Positions 1-11,060 of a DNA stretch of 64,000 bases are shown here, one piece after another (position 1 is the first letter of the stretch; each line of letters opens with the position of its first letter). Position numbers and translations under genes: made by a program. The notes under the pieces were generated by a model. The model did not search any database and was not told the origin of the DNA. It saw only the letters and a program-made list of their open reading frames with translations. Source of the stretch: Doris montereyensis (taxonomy: Eukaryota; Mollusca; Gastropoda; Nudibranchia; Dorididae); assembly GCA_037039925.1 (NCBI GenBank), contig JAXRKP010000330.1, positions 207,001-271,000 of the forward strand, written 5' to 3'.

Positions 1-20
1 AGTACGAAGCCATGGAAAGA

Positions 21-92
21 AATCTGGTCCGGCAAGGGTTTTGAACCAGTGTCATCGTGATTACAAACTCACAACACTACTGACTGCGCCAC
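21..92 (-). repeat. SINE family S4 fragment (tRNA-like head)
   Basis: On the minus strand a B-box-like ggttcaaaacc lies next to a tRNA-like stretch ending near 92. The same head recurs near 62360-62440 and 63505-63525. Confidence 0.55.
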
Positions 93-209
93 AAATCCTG
101 AATGCCAACTATAAAGGTATTGAAATCAATGGAGTATATACACAAAAAGGTACATGGTTTTCAAACTTAAGCTGTACTGTAATTTCTTTGTGAAGACAAT
201 AAGGTTATG

Positions 210-430
210 CGTTGCCCACTGGTTCAGTAGAGCACCTCACTACCACCAAGGAGGCTTGAGTTCGATTCCTAGTCCGGTCAAATTTTTCTGGCCTTCCTGT
301 CGACTCAGCAGCGAAATGAGTAGTTAGGTCTATTCAGACTTATGGAACTACCACATTATGCCGCCGGCCTAGAAAAATCAGGACTCTACTCCTGATTACT
401 CAACGCTCAACTCTGAGTATGGGACTTACT
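210..430 (+). repeat. SINE family S3, near-complete copy
   Basis: The tRNA-like head has an A-box-like ggttcagtagagcac and B-box-like gttcgattcc. The body (gcgaaatgagtagttaggtc, ttcagact) and end (actcctgattactcaacgc, ctgagtatg) match the copy at 58275-59032, which is expanded internally. It lies in the intron before the first recognised USP exon. Confidence 0.75.
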
Positions 431-447
431 GTTTGTTTTGTTTACAG

Positions 448-680
448 GGTTTGAGCTGCTCCAGGTGTCCCTATGCCTCTCACTGTACCGGCTGTGAGGT
501 AGCGAGAGAAGGAGATCTGTCCCTCCATCCCTCAGACTGTCTCACGGTGCATTCCTGCGAAATGCTGTCTCCTGACGAAGTCATCGAAATGCAGCATGTG
601 TACGACGACGTTTCAGTGGAAGGGCTGCGGTCGTCAGAACCTGTCACGTTGATGGACTGCTTCAGAGCGTTCACTCAAAG
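448..680 (+). CDS. USP exon with Cys-rich finger segment
   Basis: The acceptor is tttgtttacag and the donor gtaatg. The exon encodes GLSCSRCPYASHCTGC and runs to VTLMDCFRAFTQ, ending in phase 2. The Cys pairs resemble the first half of the USP zinc ribbon, and the DCFRAFT helix is standard for the family. It is the first exon I can support; 1-447 holds only SINE pieces and intron-like sequence. Confidence 0.85.
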
Positions 681-3600
681 GTAATGATATTTGCGGGTGG
701 ATGCGTGTTAAAGTTAGGGCTATGGTTAGAGTCAATTGTTGTGGATCTAGCATTTGGAGTGAGGTTTGGGCTTCTTCTGTCATGGCAATTCACTTTGAGA
801 TTTCCATATAAGTGTACAAATGGAATACTTTCCAAAAGATTTTCTATGTAGGGTAGAGAGAGCTTGAAAATAAGCGCACACGTGGTTGATCTAGATCTAG
901 ATTCTTTATTCTTCTAGATCTAGACAGACAGGCTATTTTATGATAAATCTGGCTTCAATCTAGTAAGATCTAGATATATCTAAGTCTAATTGTTATCTAG
1001 ATATCTTGAGACTATGAGAGTAGATTTAGATTTCTAGGTCTAGAATTTGTCGCACCCATTTTCTTTAATAACTTTAGAGTTAGATTTCTAAATCTACTTC
1101 ACTTGGTAGCCTAGTTAATAGAATCAGAATTGATTGAGAATTTTGCTATAACTGTTTAGCTCTAGATTTAGGTTAAAGGTAAGGTAATGATAATGATCAT
1201 CAACGAAATCAACCATGCATGCATTCAGTCAGTACTAACCTAATCCACCACTGGCGTTGTTTTCCCCTCTCAGTGAGATCCTGGATGAACACAACCCCTG
1301 GTACTGTCCGCAGTGTGAGAGAAACCAGTGTGCCAAGAAGACCATGACGGTGTGGCGATACCCCGACAACCTCATCATTCATCTCAAAAGGTGTCGTTAC
1401 TGGGCTACTTACCATTTCTTCTTCTTTTTCTTTTTCTCCTTCTTCTTCTTCTTCTTCTTCTTCTTCTTCTTCTTCTACCATTTCTTCTTCTTTTTCTTCT
1501 TCTTCTTCTTCTTCTTCTTCTTCTTCTTTTCTTCTTCTTCTTCTTCTTCTTCTTCTTCAGAATAGCTGACCAACTCAATTCTTAAATATCACAGTCAGCA
1601 CATATATTTTAGTGTAACCCAAAAACCGTTTAATCCAATTTTGATTAAATTTTGATTGTAACCCTTTAGCATTTAAACCGACATGCGTGACATTTCAAAG
1701 ACAGAATCCGACACCTGCCAATACAGGTCCACATTGTTCAAGCGGACAGAAACCGACAAGTGACAACATCTCTTTCTGTAGCTCTAATTGGTCAATTTAG
1801 AATAGAATACTAAATGAAAGTGCAGGGCAGCTTCACATGAGAAACTGAGGTTAGTGGCACGGAAAACGCAGACTAATCCGCATTCTTTTGTGAAGATCAG
1901 CTGGCAGGAAGTTAGGAAAATGTAACCAAACCAGATTACCACAGTTGAATGTACAGAGCAAAATAGCCGCCACTTAATGTGAACACAAAAGTGTTAAAAG
2001 TGATGTTTTTAATTCTGTCTTTTAAAGTTTATCAATCTTTTGTAAAACTGAGCGACAATCTAGCTTGACTCGTTAGCAAGCCGATTTCCTGACTGGAAGA
2101 AACCTGACCTAAATTCAATTTCCCGACAACTAGGTCGTCATGGTGTGTTTGCATTTTCTGAGCTTCCTGCATAAGTACAGTAAAAGTAAAGTTCTTTCAA
2201 AGCTGTTGTGGCCCATAGAGTTTGAGCTTATCCCGGTTTCAATAGCGTGAAGCGGAACAGGTGATGATACTCTTTCTTTGGCCAAGACGCTAGTCTGACG
2301 AGGTTTTTACTCCCAAGCTAATGTTTGCACCTGGGTAGAGTGGGGAAAATGTGTGTCACGTGTCTTTCCCAAGGAACACAACGTCAGACGTAACGTTACT
2401 GGGATGTGAACCCAGAACCTCGTGATGCTCAGTTCCAGCAGTTTAACCGCTTGGCCACTGGCGCCTCTAGCAAACTTCCTGCATTCTTCTGATTAATATG
2501 ACGAGCCACAGCGTTCAGAAAATGACTTTCCATCTCTCTCTCTCTCTCTCCGTGTCACTATAGTAACAGTCTACGATGACAAAATTGATGATAAAAACAA
2601 AAACAAAGCTGAAAATGTAGACGATTGGAACAGGTTGATGAAACGTGCGTGTTGAAGAGAGGCGGTACAGCAGCAAAATGCGATCAGTAACAGGCTTTGC
2701 GGGAAGTGGCGCTATTCTGATTAATAAGGTCATGACCTTTAGTATCAATAAGAGGCTAAAACTAGAATTAATATTAGTTGAAATTAGTTTTGGCCTTATA
2801 AATGGGGAAAAAATGGAATTTTGTTTCAAAAAGTAGGTTTGATGAGCCAATTGAAAGGGTTATCACCCACGGACGGTTTTTTTCAGTTTTGGACACAGCT
2901 AAACACAGCTGGCTGTCTAGTGTGTTTGCTCCAACGTAATGGATTGACCGACTCAATCCTATATTTGGGGAGGTCAATATCTTAAAATGTGTCATTACAA
3001 GGCTGTCAGAGTTTGACATTTTAAAAAAACTCGCTTAGCGTCAGAGTTTGACATTTAAAAAAAAAACTCGCTTAGCCCCCAGACCCAGGATTTCATCTTG
3101 TTGACTTGGTCCGAGGATTTTTAACACTTATAAAATTTTTTTTTTTTTTTAAATCGCAAAGCGATGGGCTCCACTTTCATTCTTTATACTGTCATGTTTC
3201 ATATCATCGATGTATTTTGCTAGAGCGGAGAGAAATTTTATTCCAATGGTATCAGCGCTATGCCTGTGGACATACACAGCTCTATGCTTCTTCCACAATT
3301 ATGATTATTTTTTGAATATCAACTCATGTTTTCCAGATTCGTCTATCAGGATCTGTCCAGCACAAAGTTGACGCCAAAGTGACGTTCCCGCACGATGCCA
3401 TGGATGTGCGTGGCTTCCTGTCTGGTCCAAGCTCTTCGTCTTTGCTGTATGACCTACACAGTGTCATTTGCCATTTTGGAGGTCAGACATTTGATTCTAT
3501 GGCATCAGTCTCTTATTAGTTTTTAAATTTTTAAAATTTTGTCCGTTTTACTTGAGATGTGGTTCTGGACCAGTAACAACTTGAGATGTGGTTCTGGATC

Positions 3601-6221
3601 AGTAACAACTTGAGATGTGCAATTCTTCATTGTTGACAGAGGACATCAAAACAAGACCTGTCAGGAGATTTTGATTTGGGCATGCAAATGGGCATGCAAA
3701 TCGTCTTTTCAAACTTCTGGGTTGACACCTACCTAGACCAGGGAGTAGATTGTGCTTGAAAAAAACTCAAGAAAATTTTTTAACCGTTGGTGGGGCTCGA
3801 ACCCATTAGTACTGTTAGTCACTTTCAACTTAAGCTCTACTGACAGGTATAGACAAGGAGAGAACAAAAAAGGAGAAATAGATGGAGAAAGAGAAGGAGA
3901 AGCAGACGAAGAAAGAGCAGAAGAAAAAATGAGCCTTGGTTCATTGCTTGAATTTTGTTGCAATTTTTTGTTGTTCCAGGTGCCAGTGCGGGCCACTACA
4001 CCTGCTTTGCCAAGCACCCTTTGACCTCACAATGGAATTACTACAATGATGAGACGGTTAGTCCACAGATTCCGTCTGAAAGTGAACACACCTGTGCTTA
4101 CGTTCTCTTCTACCAGAGACAAGGTAATATGTCTACACATTATGTATTTAAGCAAATGTAAAGTAAACACTCACATTGACTTTGTTGACCTTGTTTTTTC
4201 TTTAGTTTACTGAAATTTCCTTCCTTGTATTAACATCTATTTATTTATTAATTTTTAAATTTTAACTTGAATTTTCCAAATTTGGTGTTGATTTGACTCA
4301 CCAGCTCCCATTATGCATTGACCCGTAACCCTTCGCTGCCATGTGCCCGTAAATTCTATGCACCAGTCTGTGCTTGCTACACGCCATGTGTCCGTATGAC
4401 CTATCACACAGCGTGTTTCAATAGGTTTGTTGACTGGTCTAAGGGACATAACTGCATAAAACACTTGCATATTGTTTGAATCACATCCATTCAGAAATAA
4501 GCCGTCAGTTTCTCCCCAGCACTGCTATGCTATGTCCCTTTGGCAACAGAATCCTGATTAAAACCTTTGAAAACTCCACAGAAGAGATTTTGTAAAAATT
4601 TCTTCACAACTATATCTTTTAAGAAAACTTATGTCATTTGACATTCAATCTAAAATCTTAAAAAACTTTCTATACATCAACTATCCAGAGCATAATGACC
4701 TTTGGCATGAATTGTTGGGGTGGGACCATAATAAAACAAGATGAGAATAAAATTGACAGAATTATGTCTACGGCAAAGAAAGTAATCAAACAGGACATGC
4801 CAACATTTAAAGAACTTAACAACCTTAATGTTCTAAAGAAAGGACAACAGATTCTATAAAACGACGGTCATCCTCTAAATAAAGATTGTATAACATTTAC
4901 TAGGTGTAGACGGCTTCTGTCAATCTGAGCCAAAACAGACATACAAAATTCATTTATTCCAACATCTATGCGCAAAATGAAGTCCCTATGATTAACATTA
5001 TGTAATTAATTCCCTTTGGAAACTGTACAATACATGTATATCTGTGAATATGTATGTATGTATGTATGCGTCATCATAAAATTCCATATATGCCGGTGTT
5101 CCCGTGAAGAGTTCAACTGTATTGATTGCACGCATGTTGTGGAACATCATTATCTTGTGTATTTCTTGATCGTTGTCGGTTGGTTTTGGTGTGGCTGTCC
5201 GTTGTCATTGTCCGCTGTTGTGTGAATGTGGGTGAGAGAGAAAGAGAAAGAAAGAAAGAAAAAAGGGGGGGGGGAGAGTTGTCTCTTGTCGGTTATTTAA
5301 GATGTAATTTGTGTCATATTATATTTTTTTATGAGATTATTTATATTATTTTTTGTTTGTGCTATGTTATGAAATTAATTGCAACAAAAGCAAATTTCCT
5401 TTTGACGAATAAAGATTATCTTATCTTATCTTAAGATTTTCCCCTAAATGCCTGGTCTCAACAGCAATTGCAGGTATGATCATCTTCATATTATCATAAA
5501 AATATGTTCATAATTGATTAGAAAATTTGCTTTTCTATTAAAATTTTAAAATTTTGCTGGGACTGCCCTGTAAATAGCCAAGGGATCTTTAACGTGCACA
5601 GAGTGTTGTGATCTGTACATGGGACCTCCTTTATATTGTCTGTCTCTGATAAGACTAGGTGTCGATCCACCTACCTGAACCAGGCACTAAAAAAAAAATG
5701 GACAAAGCTTTTCAACCGTTGGTAGGGCCTGAACCCATGGCTTTTGGGTTGAGAGGCTGACACCTTGCCTCTAGACTACTGAGTCCTCCTCAGCCATGCA
5801 GGGACCCAAATTTTACTGGACTTTAATCAGAGATACTGGAGGAACAATTTTAGTTAGTTCTGCTGATTCATCTTAAAACATTTGGGGTGTTTTTATGTTT
5901 TTTTTTCCTTCACCAGGCACGGAGGTAGAATTCTCTCTCCGCCTCAGTACAGTACGACCATGGAGGAAGAGTCTATCCTCGGTGATGGCAGAGGGGAGAT
6001 AACTACTGGTGCTGCCTCCACCAGTATGGCACTGGTGCCCTTTTGAACCTCCTGTCACTTCTTCCTCATCCCCCGTTGCGCCACTTCCTCCCAAGAAAGC
6101 TGCCTCAACCAATGATGACAATGAGGAAGCAGACGACGATTACGATTATGAGCGGAGGTGCTCTCCCATAGGCGACTATGACGCGTTGACCGTCCACTTT
6201 GGGATGGACTTTCCGAAGTAG
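448..6221 (+). CDS. Ubiquitin-specific protease (C19 family), C-terminal exons, 5' partial
   Basis: Five exons join in phase with GT-AG borders: 448-680, 1274-1390, 3337-3481, 3980-4123 and 5917-6221. The product is the C-terminal half of a USP deubiquitinase, which removes ubiquitin from proteins through a Cys-His-Asp/Asn thiol protease fold. Visible hallmarks are a Cys-rich stretch (CSRCPYASHCTGCEV), the CPQC zinc-knuckle half, the LIIHLKRF strand split over two exons, the His box SAGHYTCFAKHP with the catalytic His, WNYYND with the Asn/Asp, and YVLFYQRQ, which closes the fold. The Cys box is missing and must lie upstream of the window. The VLFYQRQ ending resembles the USP4/11/15 group, but I cannot assign a paralogue. 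The third exon holds a one-base frame break near 3367 and the frame of the last exon is uncertain. The gene converges on DNAJC19 across a repeat-rich spacer. Confidence 0.85.
880..1160 (+). repeat. Low-complexity region rich in ctagat / tctaga
   Basis: The palindromic tctaga/agatct words recur more than a dozen times in a USP intron. Similar clustering occurs at 22935-23060. I see no coding content. Confidence 0.6.
1274..1390 (+). CDS. USP exon, CPQC and LIIHLKR strand
   Basis: The exon reads SEILDEHNPWYCPQCERN and ends LIIHLKR, entered and left in phase 2. WYCPQC supplies the second metal-binding Cys pair, and LIIHLKRF is the most conserved beta strand of USPs. The donor gtgtcg is followed 27 bases later by a long (TTC)n tract. 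Confidence 0.88.
1418..1557 (+). repeat. (TTC)n microsatellite in a USP intron
   Basis: Nearly pure ttc triplets with two short breaks begin 27 bases after the USP splice donor. The tract ends in ttcttcag at 1560, which looks like a strong 3' splice site. The DNA after it resembles the end of a LINE, so the tract is probably that element's tail. Confidence 0.85.
1558..1665 (-). mobile_element. LINE 3' end fragment
   Basis: The stretch aatagctgaccaa, then cagcacatatattttagtg and aacccaaaa, recurs in diverged form at 48265-48340, beside a minus-strand reverse-transcriptase C-terminus, and its start recurs at 21820. This suggests a minus-oriented LINE 3' end with a GAA tail. Confidence 0.5.
2178..2470 (-). 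repeat. SINE family S1 copy
   Basis: Read on the minus strand it starts with a tRNA Ser/Leu-like head (gtggccaagcggttaaac, then B box ggttctgggttcacatccc). The body contains ttcccttgggaaagac-like and cccaggtgcaaac-like blocks, and the tail is ctttactttt. At least nine copies lie in the window. Confidence 0.8.
3337..3481 (+). CDS. USP exon with one-base frame break
   Basis: It begins FVYQDLSSTK, completing LKRF, and then continues VDAKVTFPHD through LLYDLHSVICHFGG only after a shift of one base near 3367 (acaaag|ttg). As written, the entry frame stops at a tga right after the shift. Exon length (145) is one short of what both flanking phases need, so one base appears to be missing. No alternative acceptor repairs the frame. 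Confidence 0.85.
3540..3620 (+). repeat. Short tandem repeat, unit about 33 bp
   Basis: cttgagatgtggttctgga plus about 14 bases is repeated about two and a half times in the USP intron. Confidence 0.7.
3728..3835 (-). repeat. SINE family S2 fragment
   Basis: It holds the block cacctacctagaccaggg, then aaaatttttcaaccgt-like sequence and a diverged head with ggctcgaaccc, as in the fuller S2 copies at 5540-5800 and 7785-8085. Confidence 0.65.
3980..4123 (+). CDS. USP exon with catalytic His box
   Basis: The acceptor is ttgttgttccag and the donor gtaata. The exon encodes ASAGHYTCFAKHP (catalytic His), WNYYNDETVS (the third catalytic residue lies in YND) and AYVLFYQRQ. Both phases fit the neighbouring exons. 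Confidence 0.9.
4640..5435 (+). mobile_element. Degraded non-LTR retrotransposon 3' end
   Basis: The plus frame from about 4690 reads MTFGMNCWGGTIIKQDENK, VIKQDMPTFKELNNLNVLKK and, after a stop, NDGHPLNKDC, in the style of reverse-transcriptase C-termini of L2/CR1/Rex-type LINEs (LTFG, KILxDxxHPLxxxF). The element ends with aataaagattatcttatct, a tail also seen at 31970-31990. It has stops, is dead, and lies in a USP intron. Confidence 0.65.
5540..5800 (-). repeat. SINE family S2 copy
   Basis: The plus strand shows gactgccctgtaaatagcc, aagggatctttaacgtgcac and ggtgtcgatccacctacctg; the tRNA-like head lies at the right end (B box gttcaggccc on the minus strand). It closely matches 7785-8085. 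Confidence 0.8.
5917..6221 (+). CDS. Probable last USP exon, frame uncertain
   Basis: Entered from the acceptor caccag in the phase set by the previous exon, the frame reads GTEVEFSLRLSTVRPW and stops at taa 6000-6002. A second frame, open until tga 6044-6046, reads QYSTTMEEESILGDG; an alternative acceptor after 5924 would enter it directly. After 6009 the first frame reopens to tag 6219-6221 with a Pro/Ser then acidic tail (NDDNEEADDDYDYER). The composition suggests that the tail is coding and that the exon holds small indels, but a stop at 6000 cannot be excluded. Confidence 0.5.
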
Positions 6222-7377
6222 TAGAAGAATCGTAGGCAAATTGTGCCGGTAAGGAGTCCAGCTGTGATGATTAGTGCTAAGTTAGAGTTAGAGACAATAT
6301 TTACATTGTCTTTATCTGGCTTTCTGTCTCTTTCCCTCTTTTACTCTGTCTTTCTCAGAGGCAATATTTACATTATTACATTGTCTTTATCTGTCTCTCT
6401 CTTTTACTCTGTCTTTCTTTCACTGTCTCTTTCTTTCACCCTCTTTCTTTTTTGATCATCCCTCTTGCATCCACTCTCCCTCTTTCACTCTCCCTCTTTC
6501 TCTTTCACTCATCTCATTCTCTCTTTTTTCTCCTCCCTCTATCGTTCTTTCAGTTTCACTCTCGCTTTGACTCTCTCTCTTACTTCACTCTGAGATCACC
6601 ACATTTGGTGGATCGGGTAAATTTCAATGAAACAAATGATGTCAAGTTACAAGTGAATCATGTTCCAAGTCGAAGTAATGTTTTTAATTTTTATTAGTAT
6701 TACATAGAGTTTTCTCTTTTAAAAAAAAAGATGAATGTATTTGTTCCTATTATTAAAACATTCTTATAATTCCTGGTGCATCAATATATTTTTTTCTGTT
6801 TGCTTATTCACAGTGCACGGATTTCAACTTAAGGAGCAGCAATGCCCCGGCATACGTTTTTTTACTCCCTTTTATCAGGAACAAGACCAGGCCTAACACC
6901 ATACAGCATATGCGTGAATGAATGGCCGTTCTACCTCAGCCTCATTTCATCACAAAATGTTGTTGTACACAGGAGTCATTAAATTTAAAATCATGATCGT
7001 CGTTCTGGATACTTGGAAGCTTTGAGATCGTCTTTACGTACCGGTAGCCATTCTCTGTTCAACCTGGGCTTTTAAAAAAAAATTCTTTCCTTTTCTTTAA
7101 AAAAAATTTATTATTGCTGTTGTGGTCGTTGACAATCTGGCTATGAGTGGGCAGTTGGTGGGCGCTTATCTCTCTTCTTGCTATTTCCTCTTAATACACC
7201 CTGAGATCATCGCATTTGATGGACAGGGTCAATGTCAATGAAGAAGCAAACCTCTAAGTTTGGTCTGAATATGAGGATGCAGAAGCCATCTTTCTTTTCT
7301 TCTTTAAAAAAAAATAAATTTGGTAGAGTTGCTGCTAGCACAATACTCTCATTCTCTTGTCCGGAAAGTTCAGTTGA
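6222..7377 (+). other. Downstream of the USP gene, no gene seen
   Basis: It holds CT-rich low-complexity DNA (about 6298-6560), two R5-like fragments in reverse orientation (about 6588-6640 and 7145-7240) and AT-rich DNA. The USP 3' UTR should lie at its left end. No open frame here looks coding. Confidence 0.6.
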
Positions 7378-7750
7378 CTTGAATCATTTCTTTGCACCCA
7401 TCCACAAACATGCACTTGAATCATGTATCCATACACAAACATGCACTTGAATCATGTATCCATACAAACGTGCACTTGAATCATGTATCCATACACAAAC
7501 ATGCACTTGAATCATGTATCATACACAAACATGCACTTGAATCATGTATCCATACACAAACATGCACTTGAATCATGTATCCATACACAAACATGCACTT
7601 GAATCATGTATCCATACACAAACGTGCACTTGAATCATGTATCCATACACAAACATGCACTTGAATCATGTATCCATACACAAACATGCACTTGAATCAT
7701 GTATCCATACACAAACATGCACTTGAATCATGTATCCATACACAAACGTG
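7378..7750 (+). repeat. Minisatellite A, 31 bp unit
   Basis: About 12 copies of a unit built on aaacatgcacttgaatcatg. The core is the reverse complement of that in minisatellite B (8098-9610), so the two arrays face each other across a SINE. Confidence 0.95.
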
Positions 7751-7784
7751 CTTGAACTGAACTGTGGTCTGCACACGGGACTGA

Positions 7785-8085
7785 TTTGATTTACCCACAT
7801 CCACGACCAAGGTGATCTCGGGGTTTTTGTAGGATTTTTTTATTTTGCCCGGACTGCCCTGTGTAAACAGCCAAGGGATCTTTAACGTGCACAGAGTGTT
7901 GTGATCTGCACACGGGATCCCCCTTTTTATCGCCCGTCTCCGATGGGACTAGGTGTCGATCCACCTACCTGAACCATTTTGCTTTAGAAAAAATCAAGAA
8001 AATTTTTCAACCGTCGGCGTGTTTGAACCCACTACCTTTTGGTTGAGAGGCCGACGCCCTGCCTCTGGACTACCGAGTCCCCTCC
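7785..8085 (-). repeat. SINE family S2, best-preserved copy
   Basis: Its blocks are tttgcccggactgccctgtg, aagggatctttaacgtgcac and ggtgtcgatccacctacctg; the head is at the right end (minus strand: A box tggtagtccagaggc-like, B box ggttcaaacacg). It sits exactly between two inverted minisatellites. Confidence 0.85.
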
Positions 8086-8097
8086 CACCCTCATATG

Positions 8098-9610
8098 GAT
8101 ATGATTCAAGTGCATGTTTGTGGATGAATACATTGAAATGATTCAAGTGCATGTTTGTGATTGAATACATTGAAAGATTCAAGTGCATGTTTGTAGATAG
8201 GTGCAAAGAAATGGTTCAAGAACATGTTTGTGGATGAATACATTGATATGATTCAAGTGCATGCTTTTGGATGAATACATTGAAATGATTCAAGTGCATG
8301 TTTGTGGATGAATACATTGATATGATTCATGTGCATGTTTGTGGATGACTACATTGAAATGATTCAAGTGCATGTTTGTGGATGGGTGAAAAGAAATGAT
8401 TCAAGTGCATGTTTGTGGATGGGTGAAAAGAAATGGTTCAAGTGCATGTTTGTGGGTGGATCATAGACATGATTCAGGTGCATGTTTGTGGATGGGTGAA
8501 AAGAAATGATTCAAGTGTATGTTTGTGGGTGGATCATAGAAATGATTCAAGTCCATGGTTGTGGGTGGATCATAGAAATGATTGAAGTCTTTGTTTGTGG
8601 GTGGATCATAGAAATGATTGAAGTCTTTGTTTGTGGGTGGATCATAGAAATGATTCAAGTGCATGTTTGTGGGTGGATCATAGAAATGATTCACGTGCAT
8701 GTTTATGGATGAATACATTGAAACGATTCAAGTGCATGTTTGTGGATGGGTGAAAAGAAATGATTCAAGTGCATGTTTGTGGGTGGATCATAGACATGAT
8801 TCAAGTGCGTGTTTGTGGATTGGTGAAAAGAAATGATTCAACTGCATGTTTGTGGGTGGATCATAGACATGATTCAAGTACATGTTTGTGGGTGGATCAT
8901 AGACATGATTCAAGTGCATGTTTGTGGGTGGATCATAGACATGATTCAAGTGCATGTTTGTGGGTTGGTGAAAAAGAAATGATTCAACTGCATGTTTGTG
9001 GGTGGATCATAGACATGATTCAAGTGCATGTTTGTGGATGGGTGAAAAGAAATGATTCAAGTCCATGTTTGTGGGTGGATCATAGAAATGATTCAAGTGC
9101 ATGTTTGTGGGTGGATCATAGAAATGATTCACGTGCATGTTTATGGATGAATACATTGAAACGATTCAAGTGCATGTTTGTGGATTGGTGAAAAGAAATG
9201 ATTCAAGTGCATGTTTGTGGGTGGATCATAGACATGATTCAAGTGCGTGTTTGTGGATTGGTGAAAAGAAATGATTCAACTGCATGTTTGTGGGTGGATC
9301 ATAGACATGATTCAAGTACATGTTTGTGGGTGGATCATAGACATGATTCAAGTGCATGTTTGTGGGTGGATCATAGACATGATTCAAGTGCATGTTTGTG
9401 GGTTGGTGAAAAGAAATGATTCAACTGCATGTTTGTGGGTGGATCATAGACATGATTCAAGTGCATGTTTGTGGATGGGTGAAAAGAAATGATTCAAGTC
9501 CATGTTTGTGGGTGGATCATAGAAATGATTCAAGTCCATGTTTGTGGGTGGATCATAGAAATGATTCAAGTACATGTTTGTGTAAAAAAGACGAAGATTC
9601 AAGTGTATCT
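8098..9610 (+). repeat. Minisatellite B, 36 bp unit with higher-order repeat
   Basis: About 40 copies of atgattcaagtgcatgtttg followed by variants such as tgggtggatcatagac. A block starting at 8760 recurs almost unchanged at 9198 (438 bases later), so there is higher-order structure. The unit is a multiple of three, so long but meaningless open frames arise. Confidence 0.95.
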
Positions 9611-10317
9611 TTGTGGGAACAATATATATTTTAAGAAATAGTTCATTTATCAACCACATGCAGTTTGCTGTGGTTTTTTGTTTGTTTGTACAAGTTCAAA
9701 TTTTTTTATCTTATAGCATCAATTGTACATTTGTCCATTAGGAATGGGCTTTCAAGAGGATGAAAATTTCACTACCACTGATATTGCTGGATGAAAAGGA
9801 ATATTCTCCATGATGGTTCTCTCCCTCTCTGCATAACGCCTCTCTCTCTCTCTTCCTCATCTCTCCTTATCTCATACTGTCTCTCTATCTCCTTATCTTT
9901 CTTTCTATCTCTCTGTGTCTCTCACTCCTCTCTGACGCTCATTTTTTCTTTCCTTCTCTCAGTCTTACCACTAATACCGCCTTACTATCATTATTGTTAG
10001 CAGTACTACTACTACTACTACCACTACCACTACCATCACTACTCTACTACTACTGACAAAATTCCTCTCATTATGTTGATGATGACTATGGTGATAGTTA
10101 TCAATTTTAATTTTTTTTAGTTATTGTTATCCTGATTTTCTTTCAATATGAAATTGTCCGTTACTTCTGAAACAATGTCGAATGCATTTCACTGTTATTT
10201 TGTTTCGTTTTATTATTCCTTTTGTCACGTGATATTATTGTTTCTCTGTATACGTGTTTCATGATGTATCCGTGATATTTTGCTCATATATTTGCGCATT
10301 GGTTAAAGCTAGTTACA

Positions 10318-10475
10318 CTCGACTTCAGGTTGTTATCATTGCAGTGTGTTAATTATATTCGTGAAGGGTTTGATTGCAATCATTGCAGTGTGTTAATTAT
10401 ATTCATGAAGGGTTTGATTGCAATCATTGCAGTGTGTTAATTATATTTGTGAAGGGTCTGATTGCAAACTGCGAA
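10318..10475 (+). repeat. Three-copy tandem repeat, unit about 55 bp
   Basis: cattgcagtgtgttaattat plus tattcgtgaagggtttgat is repeated three times with few changes. Confidence 0.85.
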
Positions 10476-10774
10476 TAGAAAATTCAATCTTTCACAGGGA
10501 ATGAGAAGAAAGCGATTCTTGGGCTAAAAGAGATGGGGGGGGGTCCTCATTTTTTACTTTTTTTGTTTTCTTAACTCGATGTTGTCATGTTTCTTTTTTT
10601 TTTTTTACCTAATGAAATCACCACACCTGGTGGTGATGTTGATCACATTTTCAGGCAGAATTAAAGCCTGACAACAATCTTAACCAAATGCCTGGACTCT
10701 TGGTCATGAAGTTATTTGATCTCTAACTTACTTTTGTTTTTTTTCCCCAGCAGCACTATGTGAGTGCGTGCTGT

Positions 10775-11060
10775 ACCATGAGTAAAAATGTGGTGCTCAT
10801 GTGAGCCGTATGTATGTTGTAATTATTCTTGATGTATTATGCATACACTCATATGAGCAGTTTGTGTGTTGGGTACCGGTAATTGATTTTGGTGCTCATG
10901 TGAACAGTATGACAATGTATGCTGTGATTAATTTTGATGCCCGGATGAGCAGTACTCATAGTCATATGTGTGTTTGAACATGTCTTATGAAGTTTACAAG
11001 TTAAAGTAAATGGATGCTCATTTGAACAGTTTTGTATGTTGTGTAATTATACATTTTGTT
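10775..11060 (+). repeat. Decayed tandem array
   Basis: Spaced, diverged copies of gctcatgtgaacagtatg with tgt-rich spacers. The phrase gtgaacact..tgtatg suggests kinship with the younger array starting at 11770. Confidence 0.45.

Noticed and set aside
7378..7750. CRISPR-like array
   Set aside because: Repeats are directly adjacent with no unique spacers and the genome is eukaryotic. The same holds for the other arrays.
8460..9660. Open frames of 70-140 codons on both strands
   Set aside because: They arise because the minisatellite unit is 36 bp, a multiple of three, without stops. The protein is a bare repeat with no family match and the same frames exist on both strands.
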